Source of the DNA: Mucidula mucida
Taxonomy: Eukaryota; Basidiomycota; Agaricomycetes; Agaricales; Physalacriaceae
Length of the DNA stretch: 64,000 bases
Reading direction: 5' to 3'
Assembly: GCA_015501055.1 (NCBI GenBank)
Contig: JADNYV010000041.1
Span: forward strand, 124,001-188,000
Shown: positions 23,090 to 34,124 of the stretch, in pieces
How positions within the stretch are numbered: position 1 is the first letter of the stretch
Layout of the letters: each line of letters begins with the position of its first letter
The notes under the pieces: generated by a model
What the model was told of the DNA's origin: nothing
The model's input: the letters and a program-made list of their open reading frames with translations, nothing else
Database searches by the model: none
Program-made: the position numbers and the translations under genes

Positions 23090-23640
23090 ACGAAGGATGG
23101 ATACATACATGAATGGGTGGGCAAACTACCGCGCTGAACGTAAACTATCATGCAATAGCACCTTACTTTACAGAGTATATACAACTATCACCACTTTCGT
23201 ACCCACTCACAGCGCGCACACTCACACTGGCGGGTGCACACCCACAGTAGTCCCTGCTGACACATGAAAATAATTGCCGAATTTGGACAGCACGTTCATC
23301 CCCGCCACGCGCCCCTCATCCCGCCCCACCCGAGAACATATATATTCACCACTAACCGACCCGAACCCCGAACCCTAACCCTTCCTAACCTGCAACGAAG
23401 CCTAAGTGTTGGGCGCGCTGGCGCGCGCGGCGGAGTCACCATCTCACCCTAACCTACCCTAACCGGCGCCATACAACAAACAGGATATCAATTACCAATT
23501 TTGGCATTTCCTGCGCGTGGCAGTGTGCCCGGGTGTGAGTGTGCACGGTCCGATAGATGTAAACACTCTACTTTACACCATGTACTTATACAATTCCGAA
23601 TTGTATAAGTACATGGTGAGTCTTGATGATGGGCTAACTG
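23090..23640 (+). other. Extra segment absent from the copy 1 flank, with telomere-like tracts
   Basis: In the copy 1 flank only about 130 bp separates the two homologous blocks that here lie about 550 bp apart, so about 400 bp looks inserted, or was lost from copy 1. It contains degenerate telomere-like tracts (gaaccctaacccttcctaac at about 23369 and ccctaacctaccctaaccgg at 23446-23465) and a perfect 43-nt palindrome at 23576-23618. No gene or target-site duplication was found. Confidence 0.45.
23576..23618. repeat. Perfect inverted repeat, 21-bp arms, 1-nt centre
   Basis: The left arm 23576-23596 and right arm 23598-23618 are exact reverse complements around a single C at 23597. The next outer pair (A and A) does not match, so the arms are exactly 21 bp. 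Such a perfect structure could be a transposon end-to-end junction, a hairpin-forming site or a protein-binding site. No neighbouring element was recognised. Confidence 0.85.
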
Positions 23641-23800
23641 CGAGATTGAAGAGGAACTGCGAGGAAACTCAAAGAAATCGCCAACCTTGTCCTTGGTACA
23701 GGTTTAGACTGTCAGAAGAATTTGCTGGTCTATGCATGAGCACCTTGAAAAGGAGGCTAATTGGGTCCGGAAGGAAAGTGACCATGGCGCGGAGTTTGCC
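23640..23800 (+). repeat. Dispersed repeat, second copy
   Basis: Homologous to 4520-4740 (shared: gactgtcagaagaat, tgctggtc, tgcat, aagcac, ggaaagtg). Diverged enough to be older than the coding duplication, or unselected. No coding capacity. Confidence 0.5.
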
Positions 23801-24553
23801 GAACGCGATAAGATAACTACATGGCAACCCTGAACTCTTCCTGCTTCCATCTTCGGATTCCACTGCTTTCACGCATAGCAGTGTTGGCAGACTTTGAAAT
23901 GCGCCCGCCTCCTTTACGGCGCGAAGGTGCTGGTTCAGATGCTCCACATATGGCTCTAACTTGTCTTGGGCACATAAAACCCAGCCTGAAAGTGGTCGGT
24001 CCAGTTTCAACAGTCAAATACGGATCGGAGGAAAAAACTTCGTCTTGTGCAAGCGCTCTGGGCACTGCAGGCGCCCGCAGTCGTTGCTCTGCACTATTGC
24101 CATCAAGAAAAACGTGTATGGTGTCCAAAAAACCCATCGTGACAGTACGCCCGTGTAACACGACACCCCGCATGCTCTCTCTTACACTGTCGTGACGTCA
24201 ACAAGCGAGAGCAATCGCACAGTTTCTCAAAGCCACTGCGAGTGTATATGGGGATGCGGGCGCAACGATATCTAAATCTCTCAGTAATGCATCTACAGAT
24301 CCAGATCTGTGCGGTTAACGCTTTGCTGTCAAGCGTAAGTGACCGCAATCTAATCCCGAATAGACACGATCGCGCTGACTTTGTGCGTCTAGAGAGACAG
24401 TCCGACTCGCATCACACAGCCGGCGAGGCTTTTTTTCGTTCCAAGTCTCAAGGACCTGCACGACAAAGCAGCGCCCAGACGTGTATATAACCGTACACAT
24501 GAATGCCATGAATACTCAGAATCTTACGGTTTCTACATCCAGTCGAACATAAC
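23801..24553 (+). promoter_or_regulatory. Upstream region and class II promoter of UbiA copy 5, TATA box at 24484-24490
   Basis: TATATAA lies 70 nt upstream of the ATG at 24554. From about 24240 the flank aligns with those of copies 2 and 3 (gtgcggttaacgctttgctg, aagtgaccgcaatctaatcc, and a T-rich run followed by cgttccaagtctcaagg). The part from 23801 to 24230 holds nothing I recognise. Confidence 0.6.
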
Positions 24554-25753
24554 ATGTCTTCTCCTGTTGCTTCCTACTTTGCTCTTTCCGCCGAGGGTCC
24601 AGCGGCTCTAAAGTCGCTGAGGCAGTCCGTTCCCCCGAAGGTTTCGGCACTTCAGTCTTTGTTTGCAGTTCCCACTGCGACTGAGCTGCAAGCCTGGTGG
24701 GAACTTTGTCGTCTCCAGAACGGCATGGGGTGCGCCACTGTTTTCATTCCAGTCGGTAAATCGGTACTTGAATAGGACTTGATGAATGATACTCACTCAA
24801 GTTGCTTAGCTTGGTCTATCGCTATGGTCTATCATGCGCAAGCCAATCTCACGGGTCTTGAGGCGCTTACACGTACCTTCGTCTACTTCTTCCTCTGCAT
24901 TGGGATTAAATGCTTGGTACGTGACCGCGTTCTTTCTTAACTCGTATATCAAAGATTAACTTGTGCTCGATTAGATCATGACCATTGATGATATCCTCGA
25001 TTATGATATCGATGCGAACGTCGAGAGAACAAAGAAGCGCGCACTTCCCCGTGGGGCCATCTCCATCGAGCGCGCGTGGCTTTTCTTTGCGATGCAAGTT
25101 GTTGTCGGGGTTGCTGTGGCCTATAAGGTTCTGAGTTCCGATGCGTGAGTCTCCGTGATACGAGCGTTGTACATGATACTAACATTTACTTCAGTCTTGC
25201 CATTTCAATGACCGTCTGGCCACTCTACGTACTCTACCCCACCTGCAAGCGATGGATGTCGTTCGCACCAGTCCCTCTTGGACTCATGTTCAACATTGGT
25301 GTTTTCATGGGTTGGGCTGATCTTACCAAAGACGGCCGTGTCGCCTTTGACGCCCTCATGCCCATCTACATCGGCGCGCTCCTATGGACCATCACCTACG
25401 AGACCGTCTATCAGCATCAGGACAAGGTCGATGATGTGAAGATTGGCATGAAATCACTGGCCATCTTCTGCGGAAAATACACGATCCCCGTGTGCACCGC
25501 CACGACTGTTGGATTCGGCGCGCTGATGTCGTATGGCGGATGGGTAAATGAACATGGGTTCATATACTACACTGCTGTCGCTGTTGCCACGACGATCCTC
25601 TCAAAGAACCTGATGGTCACGGATATCGACGAACCCAAGCAGTGCATGCAGTTTTTCCTTCTTACACCCACCGTCGGAAACATCGTGCTTGGTGGACTCG
25701 TCGCCGATGCGGTAGCACACAGAGTCGCAGAGGGCATACCTCTCCTTTTATGA
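24554..25753 (+). CDS. UbiA-type prenyltransferase, copy 5 (intact)
   Basis: Four exons (24554-24755, 24810-24916, 24975-25144, 25195-25753) have lengths identical to those of copy 2 (202, 107, 170, 559 nt) and encode 345 residues without interruption. Motif 1 is DDILDYDID with the following RTKKRALPRG; motif 2 is YETVYQHQDKVDD with GMKS. Differences from copy 2 are mostly conservative (for example VVVGVAVAYKVLSSDA near the exon 3 end, and NEHGFIYY for NGHGFIYY). It is one of only two copies in the array that can make a full enzyme as given. Membrane prenyltransferase function follows from the family; the substrate is unknown. Confidence 0.9.
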
Positions 25754-26425
25754 TTTCAGAGTAATGTTATATACCCTTGTAGTCCTCTGAATATACCTGT
25801 TTACTTTATCGATGACGCGTGGGTCAGTGTGCAATAATCTCCGATGTCTTTTGAGGCTTCATGACCTCTTTTATTGGTGGTTGCAATTGAATTGCCTGGT
25901 TTCCCACTAGTTTTGAGGGCAATGTCGCATTCTTTTCGCGCCTTTGGGTTTAACAAAATATTCTTTTCGCCAACTTGCTGGCCATCCCGTTTTCTCATTG
26001 TGACTGAGGACTCGCATTGTGGCGTAAGCTTGCTGAAGTCAATGACTGTTCCCAATCCCAGTCCTTATGTCTTTAAGGTCAGGAGGAAGTCCTCCTACTG
26101 TTGGGGCTATGACCAGGACCTCGGAGTATTCTCCTCTAGTGGACATATTCAAACACTTCTGGATGTCTTTTACAATAAAGGCGGAAAATATCAGAAGTCG
26201 GATTATTGGCATGTGTATATTAGGCTGACTATACGCTCTTCCTAGCTTCAACTTCTGTGGCGGTCTCTCGGGACGATATAAGCCCTAACCCTAAAGCCGG
26301 GTTTTTGCTTATGTCACCACATTTCCCCAATTCTGTCGATCATTGCGGCGGCATCTCTATTTCTTACCACCACCATCGCCGTCGCCGCCGCCACTACTGA
26401 CGACGACGACGAACGATCTCGAACG
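25754..26425. other. Intergenic before the ubiquitin protease gene
   Basis: A 123-codon plus-strand frame (25874-26245) and an 84-codon minus-strand frame (25801-26055) overlap here. Neither has a recognised domain, so I do not call a gene. A short ccctaaccctaaa tract at 26283-26295 resembles the telomere repeat. Just upstream of the start is a gccgtcgccgccgccact low-complexity stretch, probably 5' UTR. Confidence 0.4.
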
Positions 26426-29316
26426 ATGGCGAAGACCAAGGCATTGACGCCGCAGGAGCTCTATGCCGCACGGAAACAACGAGAAGAGGAGGAGAAACAG
26501 GCCTTGATGCCGCCTGGGCTCATTAACCAAGGAAATACCTGCTTCATGAACTCGGTTTTGCAAGGGGTGGGTGCAATTCATGCTAATTCCGCTGACGTTG
26601 ACGTGTTCGGCAGCTAATAGCTACCCGTTTACTTGCCGATCTCATATACTTCCGTCCCCTACCATCCGACGTGCAATCCCACTCGGCCACACTACTCGCA
26701 CCGCGGCGGTCGCCTTTGTTGACGAACGGCACGAAATTAGCTGGCCAGTACCAGCAGAAATGGGTCGACTCAATGCCCATCGGCGATGTGTTCGTAAATG
26801 TCATGCTCAAGGCATGGGATGCACAGAGAAATCGAAAGAGAGATAACCAAACTCCCCGGTGAGTACCTTATGAGCGTGCTTGCTCTACTTTACCAATGTA
26901 TCTATCAGATCTCTTCTGAGCGCCCTCGGTCGAAAGTATGATCAGTACCTGGACTTTGCCCAGCAAGACGCTCACGAATTTATGCGAATACTGCTCGATG
27001 CTATGCGCATGGAGGAGTTCGATGTGTGTTCCTCTCCCATGGAATACTGCTGTATCTGACTCTCATTACAGGTGATCAAGAAACGCCAGCCGCAGCCGCA
27101 GCCAACCAAGAAACGGCGGCGAAAGCAGTTCTCACATACTGCGGACGACGACGAACGACTCATTTCCTTGTCGGACATGATATTTGGCGGCAAATTGACC
27201 AGCATCCTGGTCTGTCAAAAGTGTAAACATGTGTCACAAACGTACGAAGACTTCAACGATCTCAGTCTCAGTATTAAACCCGAAGATTACGCCAAGGAGC
27301 GCAAGCGGGATCGCTTAAAGAACCTAGCAAAGCGCCTTGCAGTCTTTCCGACCTCGTTTCCGTCATCCTCTCTTCGTATAGAAGAGCATCCTCCGCGTTC
27401 TTCCTCCGCACCGCCTGGCACTCCCCGCGAAATACCCCAGATTGTGGGGCAAGATGAATCGCCTATAATGGATGATCCCAGACGGAAGAGCATTGATGTT
27501 GTGCCAGATCCACCCACTCCCGCTGCATCCATCGTATCAGAAGTTGCCGAATCTGCGCGCTCTGAGGAATCTGTTCCTGCTTCTGACAAACACCTTGAAT
27601 TTGTGGATGCTCCCAAACCTGAGCGCGAGAAGAAGAACGATGATGGTTGGGGTAGGCTGGGTCGCCGACTTAGCATGGGTCTGTATAGTGCGAAGGAGAG
27701 AAAAAGTCGATCTCGGGAAAGGCAATCAAGCCAGGATTTTACTCATACGGAGTCTTCGGCCACAACGGTTGTGGATCCCGTTGCGCCAGCTCCAGTACGA
27801 CCAGATACACCGACTATCAGTCTTCCTGACGCAGTCTATTCACCAAAACCTGTTGGCGCCACATCTGACGCCACATCTCCTACGCCATCTCGCCCGGCCT
27901 CAAAAACCCGTGTCACCCCCATAGCTCGCAGTCGTTCTCCAAAACCGCCCAAACCAAGTAGAGCTGAGACGGAGTACCTCCGCAAAATCCTAGCGGATGT
28001 CACCTACTCGTCGACCAACCCGTTTGCGCGCCTTAATCATGCAGTTGAGCATACCTCTGCTCAGAGCATGTGGTTCAAAATGGGCCAATTGCCAGGTATT
28101 GAGGATTGTCTCAAGATGTTCACGGCGGTTGAAATCTTGGATGGCGATAATAAGGTTCGGTGCCGTCGATGTTGGAAAATCGCCAATGGGCTTTATACGC
28201 CTAAAGTTGATCACGATGACTCTGACAGCGTCGATGGTCATCCCGTAGAATCTCTTGTGGATGATATTTCGCAAGAGTCCCTTGAATCGGATTCTGACAT
28301 TCCGACATCTTTGTCGACGCCAGAGCTGTCGGATTACTCACATACATCGTCCGACGACCCCGGCGCCTCTATGGTATCACTTCCGACGACGATCGCTGGC
28401 TCGACTCCAGAGTCGGCAGGCGTCAAACATGCGCCGGCTCCATTAGGCCTCAAAGTCTCTCCTGGTGGCTTACCGATTCCTTTAATATCGACGACTGCGC
28501 CGCCGACACCTGAGGATAGTCCCCCTCCCACCGCGCGGCCAGCCTCCTTGGACTCTTACGACAGCCGCCATTCGAGTCGTAGTATTGATACCCATTCCAA
28601 TCATGATACCCGTCACCTTTCTTTGTCGGCAGAATCCCTTCTTCCCGCACCATCGAACCATCGCCCACAACCTCAGACCGATGAAGAGGAGTACGAAGAT
28701 GAGAGTAGCAGTTCAGAAGAAGACGATACGTCGGAAGCGGAGTCTCTGAAACCTGGCGAGAAGCGCTCACCAGTGAAGAAGAAGCCGAAGCCCTTTATCA
28801 TACGCCCCGCGTACAAGCGGTACCTCATAGCCACACCACCACCTGTACTCGTCGTGCACCTCAAGCGATTTCAGCAGCTCTCGAAGACCCCCATGCTCTC
28901 GTTTTCCAACGGGTTCAAAAAGTTGGACGATTACATAACGTTCCCAGAGATATTGGATCTGACACCATTCCTCGCTCCCAGGAAGGAGGATTTTGCCCGG
29001 ACAGGCGCCAAGCGCGAGCCGGAAAAGTGTTTGTACCGCCTGTATGCAGTGGTGGTTCACATTGGTAATATGGTACGTATTTATTGGAATGCAATGTATC
29101 ATGATACTGATCTGGGCGTAGCTGGGTGGACATTACATCGCGTACACAGCACTGCCGACACCCCCGGAAGATCAACTGCAAACGCCGACCGCTGGAGCGC
29201 CAGTGAAACCCAGGGCGCGACAGTGGGCGTATATTAGCGATACGGTTGTGCGTTTGACGACGCTGGAAGAGGTGTTGAAAGCCAAGGCGTATATTTGCAT
29301 GTACGAGAGGATATAG
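26426..29316 (+). CDS. Ubiquitin carboxyl-terminal hydrolase (USP family, C19)
   Basis: Five exons (26426-26566, 26614-26858, 26909-27023, 27072-29072, 29122-29316) give 898 residues with all joins in phase. The protein is a cysteine protease that removes ubiquitin from substrates. The Cys box is GLINQGNTCFMNSVLQ (about 31-46), followed by FAQQDAHEFMRILLDAM and the zinc-finger-like CQKC and CRRC pairs. The His box GGHYIAYT lies in the last exon, joined exactly by the intron at 29073-29121, and the protein ends YICMYERI. An insertion of several hundred residues, rich in Ser, Pro and acidic residues, separates the CQKC part from the C-terminal core (PPPVLVVHLKRFQ). It is probably disordered and a site of regulation. 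The layout resembles yeast Ubp16 and USP36/USP42-like enzymes; the substrate is unknown. Confidence 0.93.
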
Positions 29317-29787
29317 ACTAACAATAAAACCTGGTAATTAACTTATTTATCTTTATGGATTTGGACCTTGTATTGTGTTGCATTAAATTGTACCTGCCTG
29401 CACTGCTGTACCTGATCAGTATTGTATCGGCGACACTTTGTGGCACCGAATGACTGAATTAATCGAGAGCCGTGCACATACTGTCTGTAGAAGCTTGGGG
29501 CGATCTACAGCGTAAACTGGATCGCAAACATTGTTGTTGCCATGAAAATAAATAACACCTGGGTCTCTACTATTCGTGTCCTTAGACTGAGAGACTCCAA
29601 GCTTCAGTACTCATTTTCCAGTCCGTGCCTGAGCTTGGCCTATGACACAGCACAAACTCGATCACAGACGCCACAGGAAAAAATAGAATCACATCAGTCT
29701 CTAGCGTCCTTAGTCTTCACAGGCTTACGATAACCAGATATATATCATGGAACGAGTCTTTCGTTCTTTATCTTGTCTTTCTGCCCC
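29317..29787. other. Intergenic
   Basis: No gene was recognised. It contains the 3' end of the ubiquitin protease gene and the promoter of the GT15 gene. Confidence 0.4.
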
Positions 29788-30969
29788 ATGACTGTTCTCT
29801 CAGTCACTCGAACGACAGTCCTAACGATATGCGTCGTTTCTCTCGTTCTTCTGACCTTGTCCTGGACAGCAGAGAACAACAATGCCATCGGCGCATTCAA
29901 TTCTGTGTTGCGATTCAAGCTCCCTACCAGTATACCGCCCACCTTCAATGTCGAAGAGGAAACACCTATCCAATCCCTACCGTTCACCGCGGTTATCCTC
30001 TACCTCATCAGCCAGTCGCGCGTCGTCGAGATGCTCGACTCCCTTGCTTCGCTACACGCCAAGCTCCCTGGGCATCCCTGGCCCATATTGATGTTCCACA
30101 CAGGCGATTTCGATGATGCGGCGGCTCAGCAGACGTTAATTCGACAGGTCGACGAGTACCTCGGAGGAGACGCAGAGTCTATGCTGTTCGCGGCACGCCT
30201 GGAATTCGTTAAACTCGACTGGGCGCTCCCCGAGGGGATTCCGGATAACGTTACACAAGTAGACCCGATCGAGGCATTCAGATGGCCAGGTACGTCTTGA
30301 AGTTCCCACCGTGATGTTTGATTCCTCTGACGGTACTAATGGATAGGATATCACCACATGTGCGCGTTCTTCGCCGTGCACATCTTCACGCACCCGAGGC
30401 TGCAGGACGTGACGTATTACATGCGTATGGACACCGACTCGCTCATCGAGGAGCCGCTCTGTTATGACCCCTTTGAGCTTATGCACAGGAATGGGAAGGC
30501 GTACGGTTATCGCTCCGTGGGCGGGGATGCGTTTGAGACTACGCGCGGGCTGTTGGAGTATGTCACTGATTATGCTTCGAGGCATTCCGTTGTGGCAGCT
30601 CGTCTACGCCACAATGACTGGGATGGGGCGTATGTGGATGAGGATGGAGATATCGTTATACCCCGCACACTGGGATACTTTAATAGCTTCGAGATTGTGG
30701 CCCTACAAGCATTCAGACTCCCGGACGTTCAAGAGTTTTTCGATGACTTGATGAGCGTTCCGGAGCGAATCTACAAACGGCGCTGGGGTATGTGATTATT
30801 GCGTTCCACGAATGTCGCTAATTGTATCGCCGCTATAGGTGATGCGCCGCTTAGATATGCCACTGTGCAGATGTTCTTTGACGACGAGCGAGATACAGAG
30901 GAGTTTTGCGGAATGAAATATTACCACCCGCAAGTGCCCACTCCGCACTGTCCTTGTGTTCCTCTATAG
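29788..30969 (+). CDS. GT15 alpha-1,2-mannosyltransferase (Kre2/Mnt1 family)
   Basis: Three exons (29788-30289, 30347-30787, 30839-30969) encode 357 residues. Type II Golgi enzyme that extends O- or N-linked mannose chains from GDP-mannose. The N-terminal anchor is TTVLTICVVSLVLLTLSW (about 9-26). Family marks are the start of the Rossmann core (FTAVILYLISQSRVVEMLDS), WPGYHHMCAFF, YYMRMDTDSLI (the counterpart of the Kre2 Glu/Asp motif region), LGYFNSFEIV (Kre2 SNFEI) and YKRRWGDAPLRYATV (Kre2 RWGDAPVHS), followed by a Cys-rich end (YYHPQVPTPHCPC). The putative nucleophile-equivalent Glu lies in FEIV. The start at 29788 keeps the anchor near the N-terminus; an earlier in-frame start is not an ATG. 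No lesions were found. Confidence 0.9.
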
Positions 30970-31061
30970 CAGATGGTTTTCGATTAACTTGATTATATGT
31001 TTCTATCAAATATTGCCTCAAGTCCAGGTGCCATCAATCCATGTCACAACATTCCAAGTCT

Positions 31062-33324
31062 TTACAAGCCGGCAGCAGAGAGCAACGCCGCGAAATTGGG
31101 CGTGCCGAGGCCGGTGACCTAACCTTCTTGTTAGTCGCAGGAAAAACAAGACAATGTTCAGACGTACAGGATCCCCTGTTGAAATATATAACATGAGATT
31201 CAATGCATACTTGAAAACGAAAGACAGACTCACATCCGGGTTTTGCTGGGAAGCCATTGGTGCCACCTTTGAAATGGGTCAATATTACAGCGGTGAGAGG
31301 AGATTGATACTTGCATCCAGGATTGTTTCCGCTCGTGATATCAAAGAAGGCCTGAGGGTTCGCCTACAGGCTGGAGGAAAGATTAGTCGCGTCTTCTAAC
31401 TTAAGCGAAAAGCATACGAACAATGGATTGAGGAATCCGAGCACGGGTCGTCCAGCAGCGATAAGACGGTCGTTGATCAACGAGATGACACTAGCAAAGA
31501 TCGGACTGGAGCAGGACGTGCCAGCAACCAAACCTGCTCGACGTCCCACGACGATCTCAACATTCTGGCCTTGCGCCGCGACATCCGGGAATGCGCGACC
31601 AGCAGCGTTGAAGCGTCCAGAGTTGGTGTTGCCGAGGGCCCCCAGGTAGGAAGTGACAGCGGCATCTTGGAAGGAGGGCCGGGTGAACACTCGAGAGAAC
31701 CCACCACTGCTAAATGTCGCGGCGACTTCTGGGTTGATACCTCTGGTCGCGCCGACAGAGGTATGGAAAGCGCAGCCTCCTGGGAAGGCGGGAATGAAGG
31801 TCGTGCATGACTTGTCTAAGTAAATGTCAATATCGAATGCGTAGTCAAACTTTTAGGACACTGACTTTGGGCACCAGAAACGCCCCCGTCACCTGAACGA
31901 CTTCAGAAGCGACCGTGAAATAGACAAGGTCCACTTACCAGAAGCAAATAGAATAGACACTCCTCGAGCGCCGAGAGCCATGTACGCATTACATAGGCGA
32001 CTAGTGTCGTTAACATCAGAGCCGGGTATGAGTGATGAATTTCGCCACTTACGTTGCAGTCGCAGCGGGCAGATCGGTCTCGTCAAACCCATAACTGGTC
32101 GTCAAAACCTGAACATCATTTAACGATGGGATAACGTCGAAAACGCAATGCCTTACCTGTGGAGGAGCAGACTGCGCATTCAAGAAGTTGATGATGTCCA
32201 AGAAACCATTAACACCGTCGGTAGTCCTATCACCAACAGACACGAACACGGTCGGTACACCTGTCGCAACGCCGACAGTGTATTGAATATCTAGGTTCTG
32301 GGGCCAGTTCAGTAATGCAGACTCGATAACCGAGGGAGATATTTACAGCCTCGATACCAGCCTGATTGGCGCCTTGAGGATTTTGACCGCCATCCAGAGT
32401 TTGAAGTGTAAAAGTAGTAGCAGATGACATATCAGGTCGTAACGCGCCGAGGAAGGTTCTTAAATCGGCTTGCTGTGAGCTTCTCAGTAACCTCACATGT
32501 CAATGGATACGCCATGTACTCACGTTCGCAAACTGGTCAATGAATCCGGAGACACCCAGTCGGTTCGATGACTGTGTGGCGCGGGTGGTCGGAATGCCAT
32601 AGAGTGCTTCCAAGCAGGCCGGGGTCACAATATAATTGCACAATATTGATGCCGGAAGCGCTCGCTCGGTGATATTAGACGTTCCAGGAATAGGAATAGA
32701 CATCATGGGCGTCGGGCCGCCAAACCTCTGCTTCGCGAATGACGTCGTCGGGTGGACGACTTCGATATGCGGGAGCAGGTCGGCAGGAATGGAATAAGCC
32801 AGTGTCCGGATCACTCGTTCACCGGTTGGGGTGTGAACAAAGTTGTCGAAATTAGCATCGAGGAGCGAGCTCGCATGGCTCACGGGAATCGTAAAAGTAA
32901 GCCAGTCGTCGAAAGCACCGCTAGTCTTCACGTCCGAGATACCATTATCGGACAGCCATTCGGTCACCAGAGCCACACTCTCGGGTGTTGGTGCTGCGAA
33001 AGCTTTGACCTAAGAGCTCGTGAGTACTCTACCGAGAGGTTGGTAAATGCTACTAACTTCGTCAAAGCTCAAGTGCTGTCCGTAGAGGGCGCTATCTGGC
33101 TCGCTGACGGCGAGTGTCGCCTTCTCGAGACCAACGATGTCCTTCGGGGTAATACCGATGCGAAAGTTCAGAGTCGTTTCCATAGCGGCAGGTTCAGCCT
33201 TCACGAAAGTGTCGGGTGTTGCAACGCGCTCGTCGTGGATGGCCATAGCACGACGCGTAGGACTCCCATTCGCAGCAGAGGATAAAGCCAGCAAGGAAAT
33301 ACTGAGAGACGAGAGTGCAACCAT
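31062..33324 (-). pseudogene. Sedolisin (S53 peptidase) copy A, with nonsense codon near the C-terminus
   Basis: Secreted acid serine-carboxyl protease of the tripeptidyl-peptidase/aorsin type. It has a signal peptide (MVALSSLSISLLALSSAANG), a Pro_kuma activation domain (about 33260-32760), then the peptidase unit. The unit carries Glu and Asp of the triad in GIEA|NLDIQYTVG across an intron, the oxyanion-hole Asp in SGDGGVSG and the nucleophile Ser in GTSCSSPIFASVIS. The C-terminus ending NFAALLSAAGL matches copy B (51199-53462), which is about 95% similar by eye. Against copy B, the last-but-one exon has TAG at 31374-31376 in place of Tyr (LYANP becomes L-stop-ANP), cutting off about 60 residues including the calcium-site region. 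Everything else reads through. A TATA box (TATAAAT, about 33387-33393) lies about 64 nt upstream. It is probably a recent loss of function, unless the base is a sequencing error. Confidence 0.82.
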
Positions 33325-33399
33325 GTCGATAGAGAGCACTGAGGAATGCCACATCTTCGCAAATGAGTCCTAAGGCCTTAAGTACAATTTATACAGCTA

Positions 33400-34080
33400 G
33401 ACCGACATGCTGATATAGAGCGCAGGGATCCTAGCCGACTAAAGTAGCTAACGTAGCGCGAGTGTTAGTGTAGTCTGGGTACGAGCAAGGCGTCCGTCAC
33501 TTGGCATGGTTTTTAACCGATGTCCGTCTCAGGTGTGGCCTACTTGTGGAAACATATCATCCTGACACCTGAGGAGATAAGAGCTTCTTACTGGATGGGG
33601 AATCCACAACAACTGAGTGCACTTCATATACGAGGATTGTTAGGGTTTGTGGGAGCCGCCTGAGCTCTGTTAGTGGCAGTTCAAGCTCCCAAACAAGCGC
33701 CTGCTCCATGGAATGTTAGCATCAGGGCCCGGATAAATCGCGATATCAGGCAAGTAGGGATGGTAGCATCTCACCTAAAAGAAACTGCTGGACTCTCGGT
33801 ATTATCCCTTTGAGCAATTAGCTACTAGAGCATTCGACTCTACCCCGCTGATTTCCGAGTCTTGGTGTGCTACTCATTCTGAACTTGCAAGAATTACTTG
33901 TCCGTATCCGTATAAGCGAACAAAGAGTCAGCGGAACAACGTTACAATTAGCGCGGTAACAGCAGTGATAGCGGGAAGATAGCGGAAAGCGCGATGCAAA
34001 TACGAAACTTTCGGTAATAGGTCTGGATTTACAGTAAGATATGATGCAGCGATACAATATGTGGGGTCCGTGATTCAACT
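33400..34080. other. Intergenic between sedolisin A and the acidic protein gene
   Basis: About 0.7 kb with nothing recognisable: no gene, repeat or clear regulatory element beyond the sedolisin TATA box. Confidence 0.4.
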
Positions 34081-34124
34081 AGCAAACTTATGAGCCTAAA
34101 CCTAGCCAAGGAGATGGATATACC

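Noticed and set aside
23365..23465. Interpreting the CCCTAA tracts as a real chromosome end
   Set aside because: The units are few, degenerate and followed by more than 40 kb of normal genes.
6903..25753. Calling the UbiA array a meroterpenoid biosynthetic cluster
   Set aside because: No PKS, terpene synthase, intact P450 or transporter lies among the copies. The neighbouring hydrolases and glucanases are not diagnostic.
2964..25753. Calling the UbiA genes COQ2 (ubiquinone synthesis)
   Set aside because: Motifs are similar, but no mitochondrial targeting peptide is evident and five copies are implausible for a housekeeping step.
25801..26245. Overlapping 84- and 123-codon frames on opposite strands
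   Set aside because: Neither shows a domain or exon partner, and both cannot be coding. Left as intergenic.
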